NCBI RefSeq assembly: GCF_025151535.1
Contig: NZ_CP102288.1
Location: forward strand, 1,700,501 to 1,764,500
Source: Segatella copri DSM 18205
Lineage (GTDB): Bacteria > Bacteroidota > Bacteroidia > Bacteroidales > Bacteroidaceae
Direction: 5' to 3'
DNA: 64,000 nt
A model generated the notes under the pieces. The model was not told where the DNA came from. It did no database searches and was given only the letters and a program-made list of their open reading frames with translations. Shown here piece by piece: positions 25,608-34,956 of the stretch. Positions within the stretch are counted from its first letter, which is position 1. Each line of letters starts with the position of its first letter. The position numbers and the translations under genes are program-made.

Positions 25608-26591
25608 TTAAAGAAAGATAGAGCGCTTCGGCTTTCCGGTTTCGGTAAGCGGGAGATGCTCTACATGAAGGAATTCCCTTGGAATCCAATATTTATGATC
25701 AGATAAGAGGCGGCGAACAGTCGCCTCCACTTTTTCTATCTCCTCATCTTCCGTCAGGAGGACTGCAATCTCTCCAAACTTCCCGTCTTTCTTCTTGGCT
25801 ATCATGAAAGGTTTTTCAAGATAAGGCTTCAACAGAGCCTCAACCTCTTCTATCTGAATCTTGATGCCTCCGCTGCAAATCACATTGTCTTTTCTGCCTT
25901 TGATGCGAAAACGGAGTTTTTCCACCTTATTATATATATAGGATTCTATTTCCACAATATCGTTCGTTACCAGGGGCTCAGCACAGACCTGCGGAGCATC
26001 TATTACCAGACATCCTTCATCGGTCTGACTGATTCTGACACTATCGAAAGGCTGGTACCATTCGCTGGCCTCAGCACCGTTAATTCTTCTCAGGGCAATA
26101 TGCGAGAGCGTTTCGGTCATTCCGTAGGTACTCCAGATGGCAACATCGCCGGGAAGAGCCTTCAGTTTCTGTTCGAGAGCCTCATCTATGGCTCCGCCAC
26201 CGATAATAAGATGCCTGATGCAGCAGAGACGAGCCCGCTCTTCAGGAACCTGCAGGGTGTTATAAACCTGCATCGGGACCATCGCAGCGAAGGTAATCTC
26301 TTCATTTACATCTTTCAAAGGATGCCCACTTGGGCAAACAGAAATAAGATGGAGATGGCGCTCTATACTCCGCACCACCACCATCTTACCTGCAATATAA
26401 TCGAGCGACATGCAGAGCAGGGCGCTATCACCAGGTTTCAATCCCAGGAAATCACAAGTGATGCGGGCCGAGTTGAGCATTCGCTTCTTCTCTACCATCA
26501 TCGGCTTGGGCTTGCCTGTAGAACCACTTGTATGAACAAGCACCCGGTCGCTACCGTTATTCCATTCTGAAAGGAATTCTTCTAAAGTCAT
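25608..26591 (-). CDS. menE: o-Succinylbenzoate-CoA ligase (short form)
   Basis: MenE adenylates o-succinylbenzoate and transfers it to CoA in menaquinone synthesis. The 327-residue protein is shorter than typical (about 450) and lacks much of the N-terminal subdomain, as is usual in Bacteroidota. It has the phosphate-binding SGSTGKPK (about 22-29), WSTYGMTET (A5 motif), and GRKDNVICSGGIKI (A8 region) then ETGKPKR (A10, Lys). It overlaps menC by 4 bases (ATGA), which supports the pathway assignment. menB, menD and menF are not in the window. Confidence 0.93.
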   Translation of the reverse strand: MTLEEFLSEWNNGSDRVLVHTSGSTGKPKPMMVEKKRMLNSARITCDFLGLKPGDSALLCMSLDYIAGKMVVVRSIERHLHLISVCPSGHPLKDVNEEITFAAMVPMQVYNTLQVPEERARLCCIRHLIIGGGAIDEALEQKLKALPGDVAIWSTYGMTETLSHIALRRINGAEASEWYQPFDSVRISQTDEGCLVIDAPQVCAEPLVTNDIVEIESYIYNKVEKLRFRIKGRKDNVICSGGIKIQIEEVEALLKPYLEKPFMIAKKKDGKFGEIAVLLTEDEEIEKVEATVRRLLSDHKYWIPREFLHVEHLPLTETGKPKRSIFL

Positions 26592-27712
26592 TTTACTACA
26601 AACAATTTGTCACCACGAATCTCCAAAGGCATCGGTATATTATCAGTAAAGAGCTGTCCGGTGCCCAAGCCTTGCGGCATCTTGACATTAGGACCATATA
26701 CTTTAGCTGCATAATGAGCAATAGCATTCAGACCGATATTACTCTCAAGAGCAGAAGTAATCCAACTGCCGATACCACGCTGGTTAGCCAGTTCTATCCA
26801 CTCGTTGCATCCATAGATGCCACCATGAAGAGAAGGCTTCAAGATGATATATTGTGGACGAATGGTATCGAGCAAAGCCTCTTTCATGCTTCTCACATTC
26901 ACACCAATCAACTCCTCGTCCAGAGCGATAGGAAGCGGTGTTTCGCGACAGAGCTGAGCCATCTTAGGCCACTGATGCTGCTTGATAGGCTGCTCAATCG
27001 AATGAATGTCATATTTAGCCAAAGCCTCCAGCTGACTCATTGCATTCTCCGGCAAAAAGCCGCCATTGGCATCTACACGCAACTCAACCTGCTCCTTGTT
27101 ATACACATCACGGATGCGCTTGATGAGATCGAGTTCCTTGAAGAATTCGATGGCACCGATCTTCAGTTTCACGCAATGGAAACCCGCCTGGAGCTTCTCC
27201 TCCAACCGTGCCAGCATCTCCTCATAGGTTCCCATCCACACCAATCCGTTAATTGTAATACCTTCTTCACCTCTTCCGAAAGGAGAATTGAAGAGATCTG
27301 TCAGGTTCTCCATTCCGGCTGGAACAGAAACTCCTTTCTGCTTCAACATTTCAGAAGAAGATGCTCCTTCAGCAGGAACAATCTCCAAAAACTTCTTCGC
27401 TGCATCGAAGAACGAAGCGAAGGCTGTTTCGAGACCGAAAGTAATGCTTGGGTAAGCACGAATCATATCGTATGGAATGCGTCCCATTTGCTCCACCATC
27501 TGACAAACCTGTCGCAGGGTCATCTCATATTCCGGTTTGGCATCGCAACTGAGATCAGGGAGCGTAGCACACTCTCCCACTCCCTCTACTCCCGGCAATT
27601 CATCCGATGTGAGAGTGAGATAATAACTGTGTCTCGTGGTATATACGCCACGAGATGTGCCTGCCGGCTGCTTGAAGTGGAGCGTGCGCTCCGAGATTTC
27701 TATCTTATACAT
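26588..27712 (-). CDS. menC: o-Succinylbenzoate synthase
   Basis: MenC dehydrates SHCHC to o-succinylbenzoate in menaquinone synthesis. This 374-residue enolase-superfamily protein has the catalytic VKLKIGA (Lys pair), the metal ligands in VDANGG and SIEQP, then ALDEEL and the second Lys in ILKPSLHGG. Its stop overlaps the menE start by 4 bases, so the two are translated from one message. Upstream lies a family C palindrome rather than an obvious promoter. Confidence 0.95.
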   Translation of the reverse strand: MYKIEISERTLHFKQPAGTSRGVYTTRHSYYLTLTSDELPGVEGVGECATLPDLSCDAKPEYEMTLRQVCQMVEQMGRIPYDMIRAYPSITFGLETAFASFFDAAKKFLEIVPAEGASSSEMLKQKGVSVPAGMENLTDLFNSPFGRGEEGITINGLVWMGTYEEMLARLEEKLQAGFHCVKLKIGAIEFFKELDLIKRIRDVYNKEQVELRVDANGGFLPENAMSQLEALAKYDIHSIEQPIKQHQWPKMAQLCRETPLPIALDEELIGVNVRSMKEALLDTIRPQYIILKPSLHGGIYGCNEWIELANQRGIGSWITSALESNIGLNAIAHYAAKVYGPNVKMPQGLGTGQLFTDNIPMPLEIRGDKLFVVK

Positions 27713-27747
27713 GATTTCTTAAAATTCTGAATGTTGGGGAATTATCT

Positions 27748-27876
27748 GAAGTTAAAGAAGTTATCACTCCCTACGGTCGTTCGGGAAGTTAAGAGACAAT
27801 AGTTTTCAGGGGCAAGACGCAGGACATTTGTCCCTTAACTTCCCACTAACTTCCCTTAACTTCCCACAAACTTCCC
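27748..27876. repeat. Long imperfect palindrome (family C, copy 2)
   Basis: GAAGTTAAAGAAGTTATC then CTCCCTACGGTCGTT, GGGAAGTTAAGAG and CAATAGT match copy 1 at 7715-7848. The other side has tandem AACTTCCC units (CTTAACTTCCCACTAACTTC). It lies between two minus-strand genes. Confidence 0.75.
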
Positions 27877-27894
27877 ATCAGCGAAACTTCACTT

Positions 27895-29424
27895 CTACTT
27901 TTTCTGTTTCAATTCATACAGATCCTTGCGGCGGTCGCGAAGATTTCTTACAGCACCGTAGGTATGAAGCTCATTCAAGAGATTCAGGTCAACATCTGAT
28001 ACGAGAATCATCTCGGTATTAGGTGTTGCCTCTGAACGCTTGCCATCGTTAGGGAAAGCAAAGTCGCAAGGGGTGAACACGGCGCTCTGGGCATACTGGA
28101 TATCCATGTTGTGAACACGTGGCAGGTTGCCCACACTACCCGCAATGGCTACATAGCACTCGTTCTCGATAGCACGCGCCTGTGCACAGACTCTTACTCG
28201 GGAGTAAGCATTCTGGGTATCGGTCATGAATGGAACGAAGAGAATCTGCATGCCATCCTCAGCCATTAATCTTGACAACTCAGGGAACTCCACATCATAG
28301 CAGATTACGATACCAATCTTACCGCAATCGGTATCGAAGGTCTGGATATGGCTACCACCACTCAATCCCCAGCACTTCTGCTCATCTGGTGTAACATGAA
28401 TCTTCTCGTACATATCCACGCTACCATCTCTGCGGCAGAGGAAGCCCACATTATAGAGGGAATCGTCCTTGAGATAAGGCATACTACCCGTAATGATATT
28501 GATGTTGTAACTGATGGCCAACTCGCGGAAACGGTCACGGATTTCTTCGGTATACTGCGCCATCTTTCGGATGCTCTGCGCCTCACCCAAGTCGTTGAAA
28601 CGAGCCATCAAAGGCGCATTGAAATACTCAGGGAAGAGGATAAAATCGCTCTTGTAATCGCTCACAGAATCAACGAAGAACTCAACCTGTTCGAAGAGGT
28701 CATCCACCGAAGCGTATGGGCGCATCTGCCACTGTACCAATCCGATTCTTACGGTTGGCTTTCTATCTACATAAGAATCCGTAGGTGGCTGATAATAGAT
28801 GTTATCCCACTGCAAGAGGGTGGCGCAGTGTTCACTCTCCTCATCGCTAGGAAGATAGTTGCGGATTACGCGGCGCACGTGGAAATCATTGGAAAGCTGG
28901 AAGGTAAGAACCGGATCATAGATTTCACGGTTTCTTACATGCTCGATATACTCCTTAGGGCGCATCTTATCGGCATACTTGTGATAGTTTGGTATACGAC
29001 CGCCAAACATGATAGCCTTCAAGTTGAGCTTCTCGCAGAGTTCCTTGCGATACTCATACATACGGCGAGCCAGGCGCAAACCACGATAATCAGGGTGGAT
29101 AAATACCTCGATACCGTAAAGAATGTTTCCATTAGGATCGTGGGTATTGAAGGTTTCATTACCCGTAACCTGAGCATAGGTATGATCGCCCTTCACCATA
29201 TTATAGTTAACGATGATAGAGAGCGCACAGCCCACAATCTTATCATCAACGATAATAACCACCTGTCCCTCAGGGAAGATAGTAATGAGTTTCTTAATCT
29301 GTTCTTTTGTCCAGAATACATCTGAGTCTGCGTAAATACGCCTAAATGACTTGGCAAGCTGATCATAATCCTCCATACGGAGGTTGCGCATGCCTACCTT
29401 TTCGATTTTTCGAGTTGGTTCCAT
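27895..29424 (-). CDS. Fused GNAT acetyltransferase and carbon-nitrogen hydrolase
   Basis: This is a 509-residue two-domain protein. Residues about 10-190 are a GNAT domain (MRNLRMEDYDQLAKSF, GIEVFIHPDYRGLRLARRMYEYR, the acetyl-CoA loop). Residues about 215-500 are a nitrilase-type hydrolase with the Glu in FPEYFNAP, the Lys in YEKIHVTP, and the Cys in GIVICYDVEFPE. The start at 29424 is preferred, because the promoter -7 element (29461-29468) covers the longer ATG at 29463. Proteins of this pairing are common in Bacteroidota, and the substrate is unknown. It probably acts on a small amide or nitrile and an amine, but that is not shown. Confidence 0.9.
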   Translation of the reverse strand: MEPTRKIEKVGMRNLRMEDYDQLAKSFRRIYADSDVFWTKEQIKKLITIFPEGQVVIIVDDKIVGCALSIIVNYNMVKGDHTYAQVTGNETFNTHDPNGNILYGIEVFIHPDYRGLRLARRMYEYRKELCEKLNLKAIMFGGRIPNYHKYADKMRPKEYIEHVRNREIYDPVLTFQLSNDFHVRRVIRNYLPSDEESEHCATLLQWDNIYYQPPTDSYVDRKPTVRIGLVQWQMRPYASVDDLFEQVEFFVDSVSDYKSDFILFPEYFNAPLMARFNDLGEAQSIRKMAQYTEEIRDRFRELAISYNINIITGSMPYLKDDSLYNVGFLCRRDGSVDMYEKIHVTPDEQKCWGLSGGSHIQTFDTDCGKIGIVICYDVEFPELSRLMAEDGMQILFVPFMTDTQNAYSRVRVCAQARAIENECYVAIAGSVGNLPRVHNMDIQYAQSAVFTPCDFAFPNDGKRSEATPNTEMILVSDVDLNLLNELHTYGAVRNLRDRRKDLYELKQKK

Positions 29425-29460
29425 AACAACTGTATTTTTATTATTATCTAAATCCGGGTG

Positions 29461-29491
29461 CAAAGATACAGCAAATTATAGATACGACAAA
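29461..29491 (-). promoter_or_regulatory. Promoter of the GNAT/hydrolase gene
   Basis: On the minus strand: TTTG (29491-29488), 19-base spacer, TATCTTTG (29468-29461). It excludes the ATG at 29463 as a start. Confidence 0.75.
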
Positions 29492-29574
29492 GAGTTTTCG
29501 CAAATAATTGACATTTACGAAAACTCTTTTCATGTATTTCAAACAAAGAGCGCGTTTACGCTTAAAATCAGATG

Positions 29575-31305
29575 CTAATATTTGGCATTTTCCTGTGGAA
29601 TCGCTTTATCATGATCATCCAGATAAAACAACTTCACAGGATGATACTTCTCACTTGCCACAGAATATTCATCCTGGCGATAACGGGTCAGGATGCCTCC
29701 TATCCCCAACATCGTATGAAAAGCCGAAAGACTCGTCTGTACCTGTTGGGTACGATGACCAGACAAAGTTTTCAGTATTCCCGGATATTGTTTTCCATAA
29801 CCATCTGATGTCCAGATGATGAAAGGAACATGCAGCTCATAATCAGATGCCTTCGGGGCGGCGTGCAGAAAGAGGCGACGATCATCATCAAAGATATTCT
29901 CTCCATGGTCGCTGGTATAGAGCATCGCCGATGTAGGTTGGCTATATACCCCATCCGTCTTTGCCTGAGTCTTCTCCCATTTCTGCAGACGTTCTACGAT
30001 ACCATGCAGGATATAATCGGTATACCGGATGGTATTATCGTATGCATTCAGCAGGTCACGCCGGTTCTCCGGCTTCGCTTCGCTCTTACTGTCAGGTTTA
30101 AAGAAGGCGAAATTACGGGGATAGCGCTCCTGGTAATTAAAGTGAGAACCATAAGTATGAAGTACCACGAAGAGTTTCCGATAACGGTATTGCTTGGATG
30201 AAGAAGCATCTGCCGCAGGCAATATCCCATCCAACTTCTGCAACAAATCACTATCATAATGATTATCTTTTGCAGAAGCACCTTCCTTCAGGAAGTAATG
30301 TTCATCAGCCTGTTCGCCAAGGAAATCAATAAAAGAATGATTAGGCAACTGATTGCTGATAAATACGGTATGAAATCCCGCCTCCCTGAAAGCAGCCAGG
30401 ATACCTTTCTCATGAAAGAGACGTTCGAAATCCTCTGCTGATGCAGCCGACAGGAGCATAGGAACACTCTTATGCGTAGTATTACTCTGGGTTGTAGCAT
30501 CGGGAAAAGCTATGATTCCAGGAGTCTTGGAAAGCAAAGGATTGGTATCGCGCGGATAGCCATAGAGACTGAAATTGTGGGCTCTCGCCGTCTCTCCCAC
30601 CACCATCACATACACCTCGGGAGCCTCTGCATAGTGCTCGCTCCTGGCATCAAACCTGAAATTTCTGCTTGCCTCCCTGTAATTCTCTGAAGCCGCATAA
30701 CGCTCGAAAGCAAGATAGAGATTATAGCAAACGTTAACAGGATAAAGCTGGTTGCGCAAGCGATAATCATCTACAGCCACATAGCAAGCCAGCAGACAGA
30801 ATAAACCGACAGCAGCTATCTCCAAAGCCCAACAACGCACTCGATGCTGGAGTTGAACCACTATCATCCCTTTCTTGCTGATATTGACAATAGCCAGAAC
30901 CAGCAAAGGAAGATAAACCACAAAAACACCCACCACAGCAGGCAACAGATTACCAAGTAGTTCCTTCACCTCGCCAGGATTGGTAGTTACAAGATTCAGA
31001 AACATATCTACCGCTATCACTCCCGTCCCGAAGAGATAAAGCAATACCAGTTGGAAGGCAGCGAAAAAAACAAAAAGAAAAGCCCACCAGATCATCTTAC
31101 CCGGGCATCTGGTTAACGAAAAGAACCACATGTAGAGTGCCAAAGGCAGCAACACATTGGCACCACAAGCCCAAGGAGCCAGACATTCGGTATAGCACAG
31201 AGCTATATTAGGCAACAACAATGCTACCACAGCATACCCGTAAAGGAATGCGCCCGATGACACCTTATTATATATATCCTTATATATATCCGTAAAACTG
31301 TTCAT
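29575..31305 (-). CDS. Phosphoethanolamine transferase (EptA/sulfatase family)
   Basis: This 576-residue inner-membrane enzyme transfers phosphoethanolamine from phosphatidylethanolamine to lipid A or a core or surface glycan. Five membrane helices fill residues about 20-175. The periplasmic domain carries VVGETARAHNFSLYGYPRDTNP (metal-ligand Glu near 238), SNTTHKSVPML with the likely nucleophile Thr near 277, and TSDHGENIFDD (metal ligands). The target is unknown: lipid A modification would fit polymyxin resistance in Bacteroidota. It follows the Omp85-like gene by 58 bases, and the -PCMD-Omp85- row suggests a shared transcript. There is no adjacent regulator. Confidence 0.88.
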   Translation of the reverse strand: MNSFTDIYKDIYNKVSSGAFLYGYAVVALLLPNIALCYTECLAPWACGANVLLPLALYMWFFSLTRCPGKMIWWAFLFVFFAAFQLVLLYLFGTGVIAVDMFLNLVTTNPGEVKELLGNLLPAVVGVFVVYLPLLVLAIVNISKKGMIVVQLQHRVRCWALEIAAVGLFCLLACYVAVDDYRLRNQLYPVNVCYNLYLAFERYAASENYREASRNFRFDARSEHYAEAPEVYVMVVGETARAHNFSLYGYPRDTNPLLSKTPGIIAFPDATTQSNTTHKSVPMLLSAASAEDFERLFHEKGILAAFREAGFHTVFISNQLPNHSFIDFLGEQADEHYFLKEGASAKDNHYDSDLLQKLDGILPAADASSSKQYRYRKLFVVLHTYGSHFNYQERYPRNFAFFKPDSKSEAKPENRRDLLNAYDNTIRYTDYILHGIVERLQKWEKTQAKTDGVYSQPTSAMLYTSDHGENIFDDDRRLFLHAAPKASDYELHVPFIIWTSDGYGKQYPGILKTLSGHRTQQVQTSLSAFHTMLGIGGILTRYRQDEYSVASEKYHPVKLFYLDDHDKAIPQENAKY

Positions 31306-31363
31306 TCTACTTTTTCATTAACACTTTAAAGAGCATTATCAAACTCCATAAAGAGCATTATTA

Positions 31364-32539
31364 CTAAAACGCTTCATTGATATTGAAGAGAAAACCAGAC
31401 TGCCCCGACTTACCGAATCCATAATCCAGACGTACATTCACATTCTTCTTAAATTCCCAGCGATAACCTACACCGGCATTCGGCAAAATCTGTTTAGAGC
31501 GCAATGCCGAGAATTTCGGGAAGATGGTTCCTGCTCCAACCCACACTACGATGCCATTACGCTTCCATACATGTTGGCGCAACTCAACCGTAGCTTCCAG
31601 AGAATGTTTATCGCGATAACGGCCTTCATAATAGCCACGCATGGAATGAGTACCACCCAATTCAGCCATCATTCCCCACGAAGGATTACCAAAGTTGAGG
31701 TTAGCCCTAATGTCTTCGGCAAGAACCGTACCCTTACCCAGTCGCTGATAGGCATCAAAACGAAATGCCGTCGTACTGAAAGCATAATCATTTCCCATAA
31801 ATCCAGGTCTGAACATCTGATTGATATTCAGAAAGATACCACGATGTGGATTCGTAAGATTATCTCTGTTATCATATACCAGAGAAACGCCAGCTCCTAC
31901 ATTCCAAGTATGCTGATCCATGCCTTGCAGTAATTCCGGACGCTCAATATGTTTACCTATTACATAGTCATAACTCGCCATCGGCCCGATATAGAAATTA
32001 TCTGCTACACGAAACAGGAAGCTAACTTCAGCCTGAGCCTGCCAACGCTTCATGTCACTCTTATTGGCATCGTTATCGCCCATCTCATAGCCTATTCCCC
32101 AAAAATCAGAGGGAAAAGAATAGAAATAAAGGTGATAATCGATGCGATATCTTCCTTTAGGAGCAATATGGTTACCACGGACACCCAACATATAGAAACC
32201 TACAGAACTGACATCACCATAAAGCGAGACATTAGAAGGAGGAAGAATACTGTCATTCGGATCAGTACGGTATAGTCCTGCTGCCACCAATCCCAATCCA
32301 AACTTGGTATTAGAGGCATAATGAGGGCCACCTATCACACTAAAATCGAAACGCTTATGCTTCTTGTTTTTGTTGGAATCATTAAAGTAGTCAAGAATCC
32401 GGTTCACCCATGATTTCCCGGCATGTAAAGCCATCGTATCCACCTGCTCTGCAGATGAGATACTATCGGTTACAGAAGGCTCAGAGGCATAGCTGCCCAA
32501 TGCCAACATCATAATAAGTATTGTCAGAATATGCTTCAT
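31364..32539 (-). CDS. Omp85/BamA-type outer-membrane barrel without POTRA domains
   Basis: This is a 391-residue protein with signal peptide MKHILTILIMMLALGSYAS. A short linker precedes a 16-strand-type barrel with the Omp85 loop signature GGTHSMRGYYEGRYRDKHSLEATVELR (the R-G-Y/F of loop 6). POTRA domains are absent, so it is not BamA itself. Related short Omp85 proteins are common in Bacteroidota and have no known cargo. The C-terminal FLFNINEAF ends in the expected Phe. It lies 18 bases after the PCMD gene and 58 bases before the phosphoethanolamine transferase gene. Confidence 0.8.
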   Translation of the reverse strand: MKHILTILIMMLALGSYASEPSVTDSISSAEQVDTMALHAGKSWVNRILDYFNDSNKNKKHKRFDFSVIGGPHYASNTKFGLGLVAAGLYRTDPNDSILPPSNVSLYGDVSSVGFYMLGVRGNHIAPKGRYRIDYHLYFYSFPSDFWGIGYEMGDNDANKSDMKRWQAQAEVSFLFRVADNFYIGPMASYDYVIGKHIERPELLQGMDQHTWNVGAGVSLVYDNRDNLTNPHRGIFLNINQMFRPGFMGNDYAFSTTAFRFDAYQRLGKGTVLAEDIRANLNFGNPSWGMMAELGGTHSMRGYYEGRYRDKHSLEATVELRQHVWKRNGIVVWVGAGTIFPKFSALRSKQILPNAGVGYRWEFKKNVNVRLDYGFGKSGQSGFLFNINEAF

Positions 32540-32557
32540 TCTGTTGATTTTATTATT

Positions 32558-33520
32558 TTAATACACTAATGCTACATTATCAATCCACAAGGTATTGCCT
32601 GGAGTTCCGATATAGGCTCCACCATCGGATGAGGAGAACTGAAGAATCAGATGAGTAGGTGTTTCGTTAGCACTCGCCCATCCTACTTCTTTTACCGGCA
32701 CACTCTTACCCTTGCTGTTACGGGCATAGTCAGTGGATCGCAGTCCCATAGTAGCAGCCTGATAACCTGCCATGTGGCGGATATCGCCATAATGGATTGT
32801 ATAGGTAGCATCTTCCACCCATCTATCGGTACTCTTTCCGAATCTGACTACCATCGTACCCACACGTTTAGCTGTTATATTTCCCTTAGCATCTTCATGC
32901 CGTTTCTGCAGATAGAGCACAGCTATAGCATGATCTCGACCTGCAACCGTAGAGGCTCCGCTAAATCCATTCTGCTTGATACGATTGGCTGCATGAGGAA
33001 AAGAAGTCTTATAATCAAAGCGCAAAGCCTTAGGACGTGCGGTGAATGGTATACCCCAGTTGATGGCTTTAGGACCATCCTTGGTACTTGTTATCGGTTC
33101 ACGAACATTACCCAGAAAGAGAGAACCGGCAGCCAAGACCTTGATATTGATGAGTCCCAGCACTTTTACTTTCTCAATATGGGTTACCAGTTTGGCACAA
33201 TATCCACTACCATGTTTATCACGAAACACAGAGTTATTCGTCTTATAGATGCCCGATACATGTGCCAGGACATTAGAGGACCCCCAAGGCGAACCACCCT
33301 TATTGGTATAAGGAATATTACCATTGATAGTCATATTAGGTCCAACGGCATAAACTGTTTTCTGATTTCCTCCGATAATGCCTGATTCTTTGATATTCCT
33401 AATTACCCAGTGGTCCATATTACCATATTTAAAAGGAACCACCTTTTCCTGTCCCTTAACGGGAAGGCACGACAAGGTAGCAACCGCCATAACGATGCCT
33501 GATATTATTATTTTCTTCAT
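32558..33520 (-). CDS. PCMD-domain protein (putative carbohydrate metabolism)
   Basis: This is a 320-residue secreted protein of the PCMD family (putative carbohydrate metabolism domain). The signal peptide is MKKIIISGIVMAVATLSCLPVKG. Key parts are FKYGNMDHWVIRNIKESGIIGG, SLFLGNVREPITSTKDGPKAINWGIPFTARPKALRFDYK and the end SSDGGAYIGTPGNTLWIDNVALVY. The fold is jelly-roll-like and probably binds a glycan on the surface. The lipobox is not canonical (TLSC), so lipidation is unsure. It is first in a three-gene row with the Omp85-like and phosphoethanolamine transferase genes. Confidence 0.8.
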   Translation of the reverse strand: MKKIIISGIVMAVATLSCLPVKGQEKVVPFKYGNMDHWVIRNIKESGIIGGNQKTVYAVGPNMTINGNIPYTNKGGSPWGSSNVLAHVSGIYKTNNSVFRDKHGSGYCAKLVTHIEKVKVLGLINIKVLAAGSLFLGNVREPITSTKDGPKAINWGIPFTARPKALRFDYKTSFPHAANRIKQNGFSGASTVAGRDHAIAVLYLQKRHEDAKGNITAKRVGTMVVRFGKSTDRWVEDATYTIHYGDIRHMAGYQAATMGLRSTDYARNSKGKSVPVKEVGWASANETPTHLILQFSSSDGGAYIGTPGNTLWIDNVALVY

Positions 33521-33550
33521 ATCTGTTTCTTTTATATATCATTAAGGCTG

Positions 33551-33558
33551 CAAAGATA
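33551..33558 (-). promoter_or_regulatory. -7 element of the PCMD cluster promoter
   Basis: Minus strand TATCTTTG. No -33 TTTG is in the proper place. The ATG is 31 bases downstream. Confidence 0.45.
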
Positions 33559-33658
33559 GAAAAATATTTTCTAGTTTTCAGTTTTCTTCGACATAAAGCA
33601 TAAAAAATTAAGAAATAATAATATATTTACTGCATTTTAATTGCCATAAAACAAAAAA

Positions 33659-33692
33659 GTCCTGCATTTGCTGTTATAAACAAATACAGGAC
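33659..33692 (-). terminator. Terminator downstream of rfbB
   Basis: GTCCTGCATTTG (33659-33670) and CAAATACAGGAC (33681-33692) pair with one mismatch. On the minus strand the hairpin is followed by TTTTTTG. Confidence 0.7.
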
Positions 33693-33723
33693 TCCTGATT
33701 CAATATACAAAACAGAATCTCTT

Positions 33724-33767
33724 GCACCGATTACAATAGAGACATGCACCGGTTGCAATAGAAACAT
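33724..33767. repeat. 22-bp tandem duplication
   Basis: Two adjacent 22-base units of the form GCACCGATTACAATAGAGAC and GCACCGGTTGCAATAGAAAC, with a partial third starting GTTCCGATTAC. Short minisatellite between rfbB and its terminator. Confidence 0.6.
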
Positions 33768-33789
33768 GTTCCGATTACTCCAACAGCTA

Positions 33790-34923
33790 TTATCGGTTTG
33801 AATACATATTATCGTAATACTTCTGGTAATCACCCGATGTTACGTTATCCATCCATTCCTGGTTCTCGAGATACCATTTCACGGTTTCCTCGATACCCTC
33901 CTCAAACTGGAGAGATGGCTCCCAACCCAATTCCTTCTGCAACTTTCTAGAGTCGATGGCGTAACGCATATCGTGACCCTTTCTGTCGGTTACATAAGTG
34001 ATGAGATCCATATCCTCGCCTTCCTTTCTGCCGAGCAATCTATCAACAGTCTTGATTACCACCTTGATGATATCGATGTTCTTCCACTCGTTAAAACCAC
34101 CGATGTTGTAAGTCTCGGCAATCTTACCCTTGTGGAAAATCATATCAATGGCACGGGCATGGTCTACTACATACAACCAGTCGCGCACGTTCTCACCCTT
34201 ACCATATACTGGCAATGGCTTGCGATGACGGATATTGTTGATAAACAGCGGAATCAACTTCTCAGGGAACTGGTATGGACCGTAGTTGTTAGAGCAGTTG
34301 GTCACGATGGTAGGCATACCGTATGTATCGTGGAAAGCACGGACGAAGTGGTCTGAGCTTGCCTTGGATGCAGAATATGGAGAGTGAGGATTGTACTTGG
34401 TTGTCTCCAGGAAGAACTCCTCGCCGTAAGCCTCGTGGTTCTTATCGCTGGATGCCTTGGTAGTGAAAGGTGCAGGAATACCCTCAGGATGAGTCATCTG
34501 CAAGGCACCGTAAACCTCATCAGTAGAGATGTGGTAGAAGCGCTTACCCTCGTATCCTTCAGGAAGACTCTCCCAGTAAATCTTTGCCGCCTGGAGCAGA
34601 GACAGGGTACCCATCACGTTGGTCTGAGCGAAAGTGAATGGATCCTTGATACTTCTATCTACATGGCTCTCGGCAGCGAGATGGATGATGCCATCCACCT
34701 TATAGTCCTGCATCAGTTTCAACATCAAGTCGAAATCGCAGATATCACCCTTAACGAAAGTATAGTTTGGCTTGTCCTCGATGTCCTTGAGGTTAGCCAG
34801 GTTACCAGCGTAAGTCAACTTGTCGAGGTTGATGATGTGATACTCAGGATATTTGTTCACGAAAAGTCTTACTACGTGTGAGCCGATGAAACCAGCACCG
34901 CCCGTGATAATGATATTCTTCAT
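33790..34923 (-). CDS. rfbB: dTDP-glucose 4,6-dehydratase
   Basis: RfbB converts dTDP-glucose to dTDP-4-keto-6-deoxyglucose, on the way to dTDP-rhamnose for surface polysaccharides. The 377-residue protein is an extended SDR with GGAGFIGSHVVRLF (NAD binding, about 7-20), HLAAESHVDRS, the catalytic STDEVYG and YSASKASSDHFVRAF (Tyr and Lys). The internal insertion around NHEAYGEEFFLETT is a common variant. It is 33 bases after rfbD, and rfbA and rfbC are not in the window. Confidence 0.95.
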   Translation of the reverse strand: MKNIIITGGAGFIGSHVVRLFVNKYPEYHIINLDKLTYAGNLANLKDIEDKPNYTFVKGDICDFDLMLKLMQDYKVDGIIHLAAESHVDRSIKDPFTFAQTNVMGTLSLLQAAKIYWESLPEGYEGKRFYHISTDEVYGALQMTHPEGIPAPFTTKASSDKNHEAYGEEFFLETTKYNPHSPYSASKASSDHFVRAFHDTYGMPTIVTNCSNNYGPYQFPEKLIPLFINNIRHRKPLPVYGKGENVRDWLYVVDHARAIDMIFHKGKIAETYNIGGFNEWKNIDIIKVVIKTVDRLLGRKEGEDMDLITYVTDRKGHDMRYAIDSRKLQKELGWEPSLQFEEGIEETVKWYLENQEWMDNVTSGDYQKYYDNMYSNR

Positions 34924-34956
34924 TTCAATTAATAATTTATAATTTATAATTAATAA

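Noticed and set aside
33665-33767. CRISPR-like array at short repeats near rfbB
   Set aside because: Only two full 22-base units without spacers; a tandem duplication.
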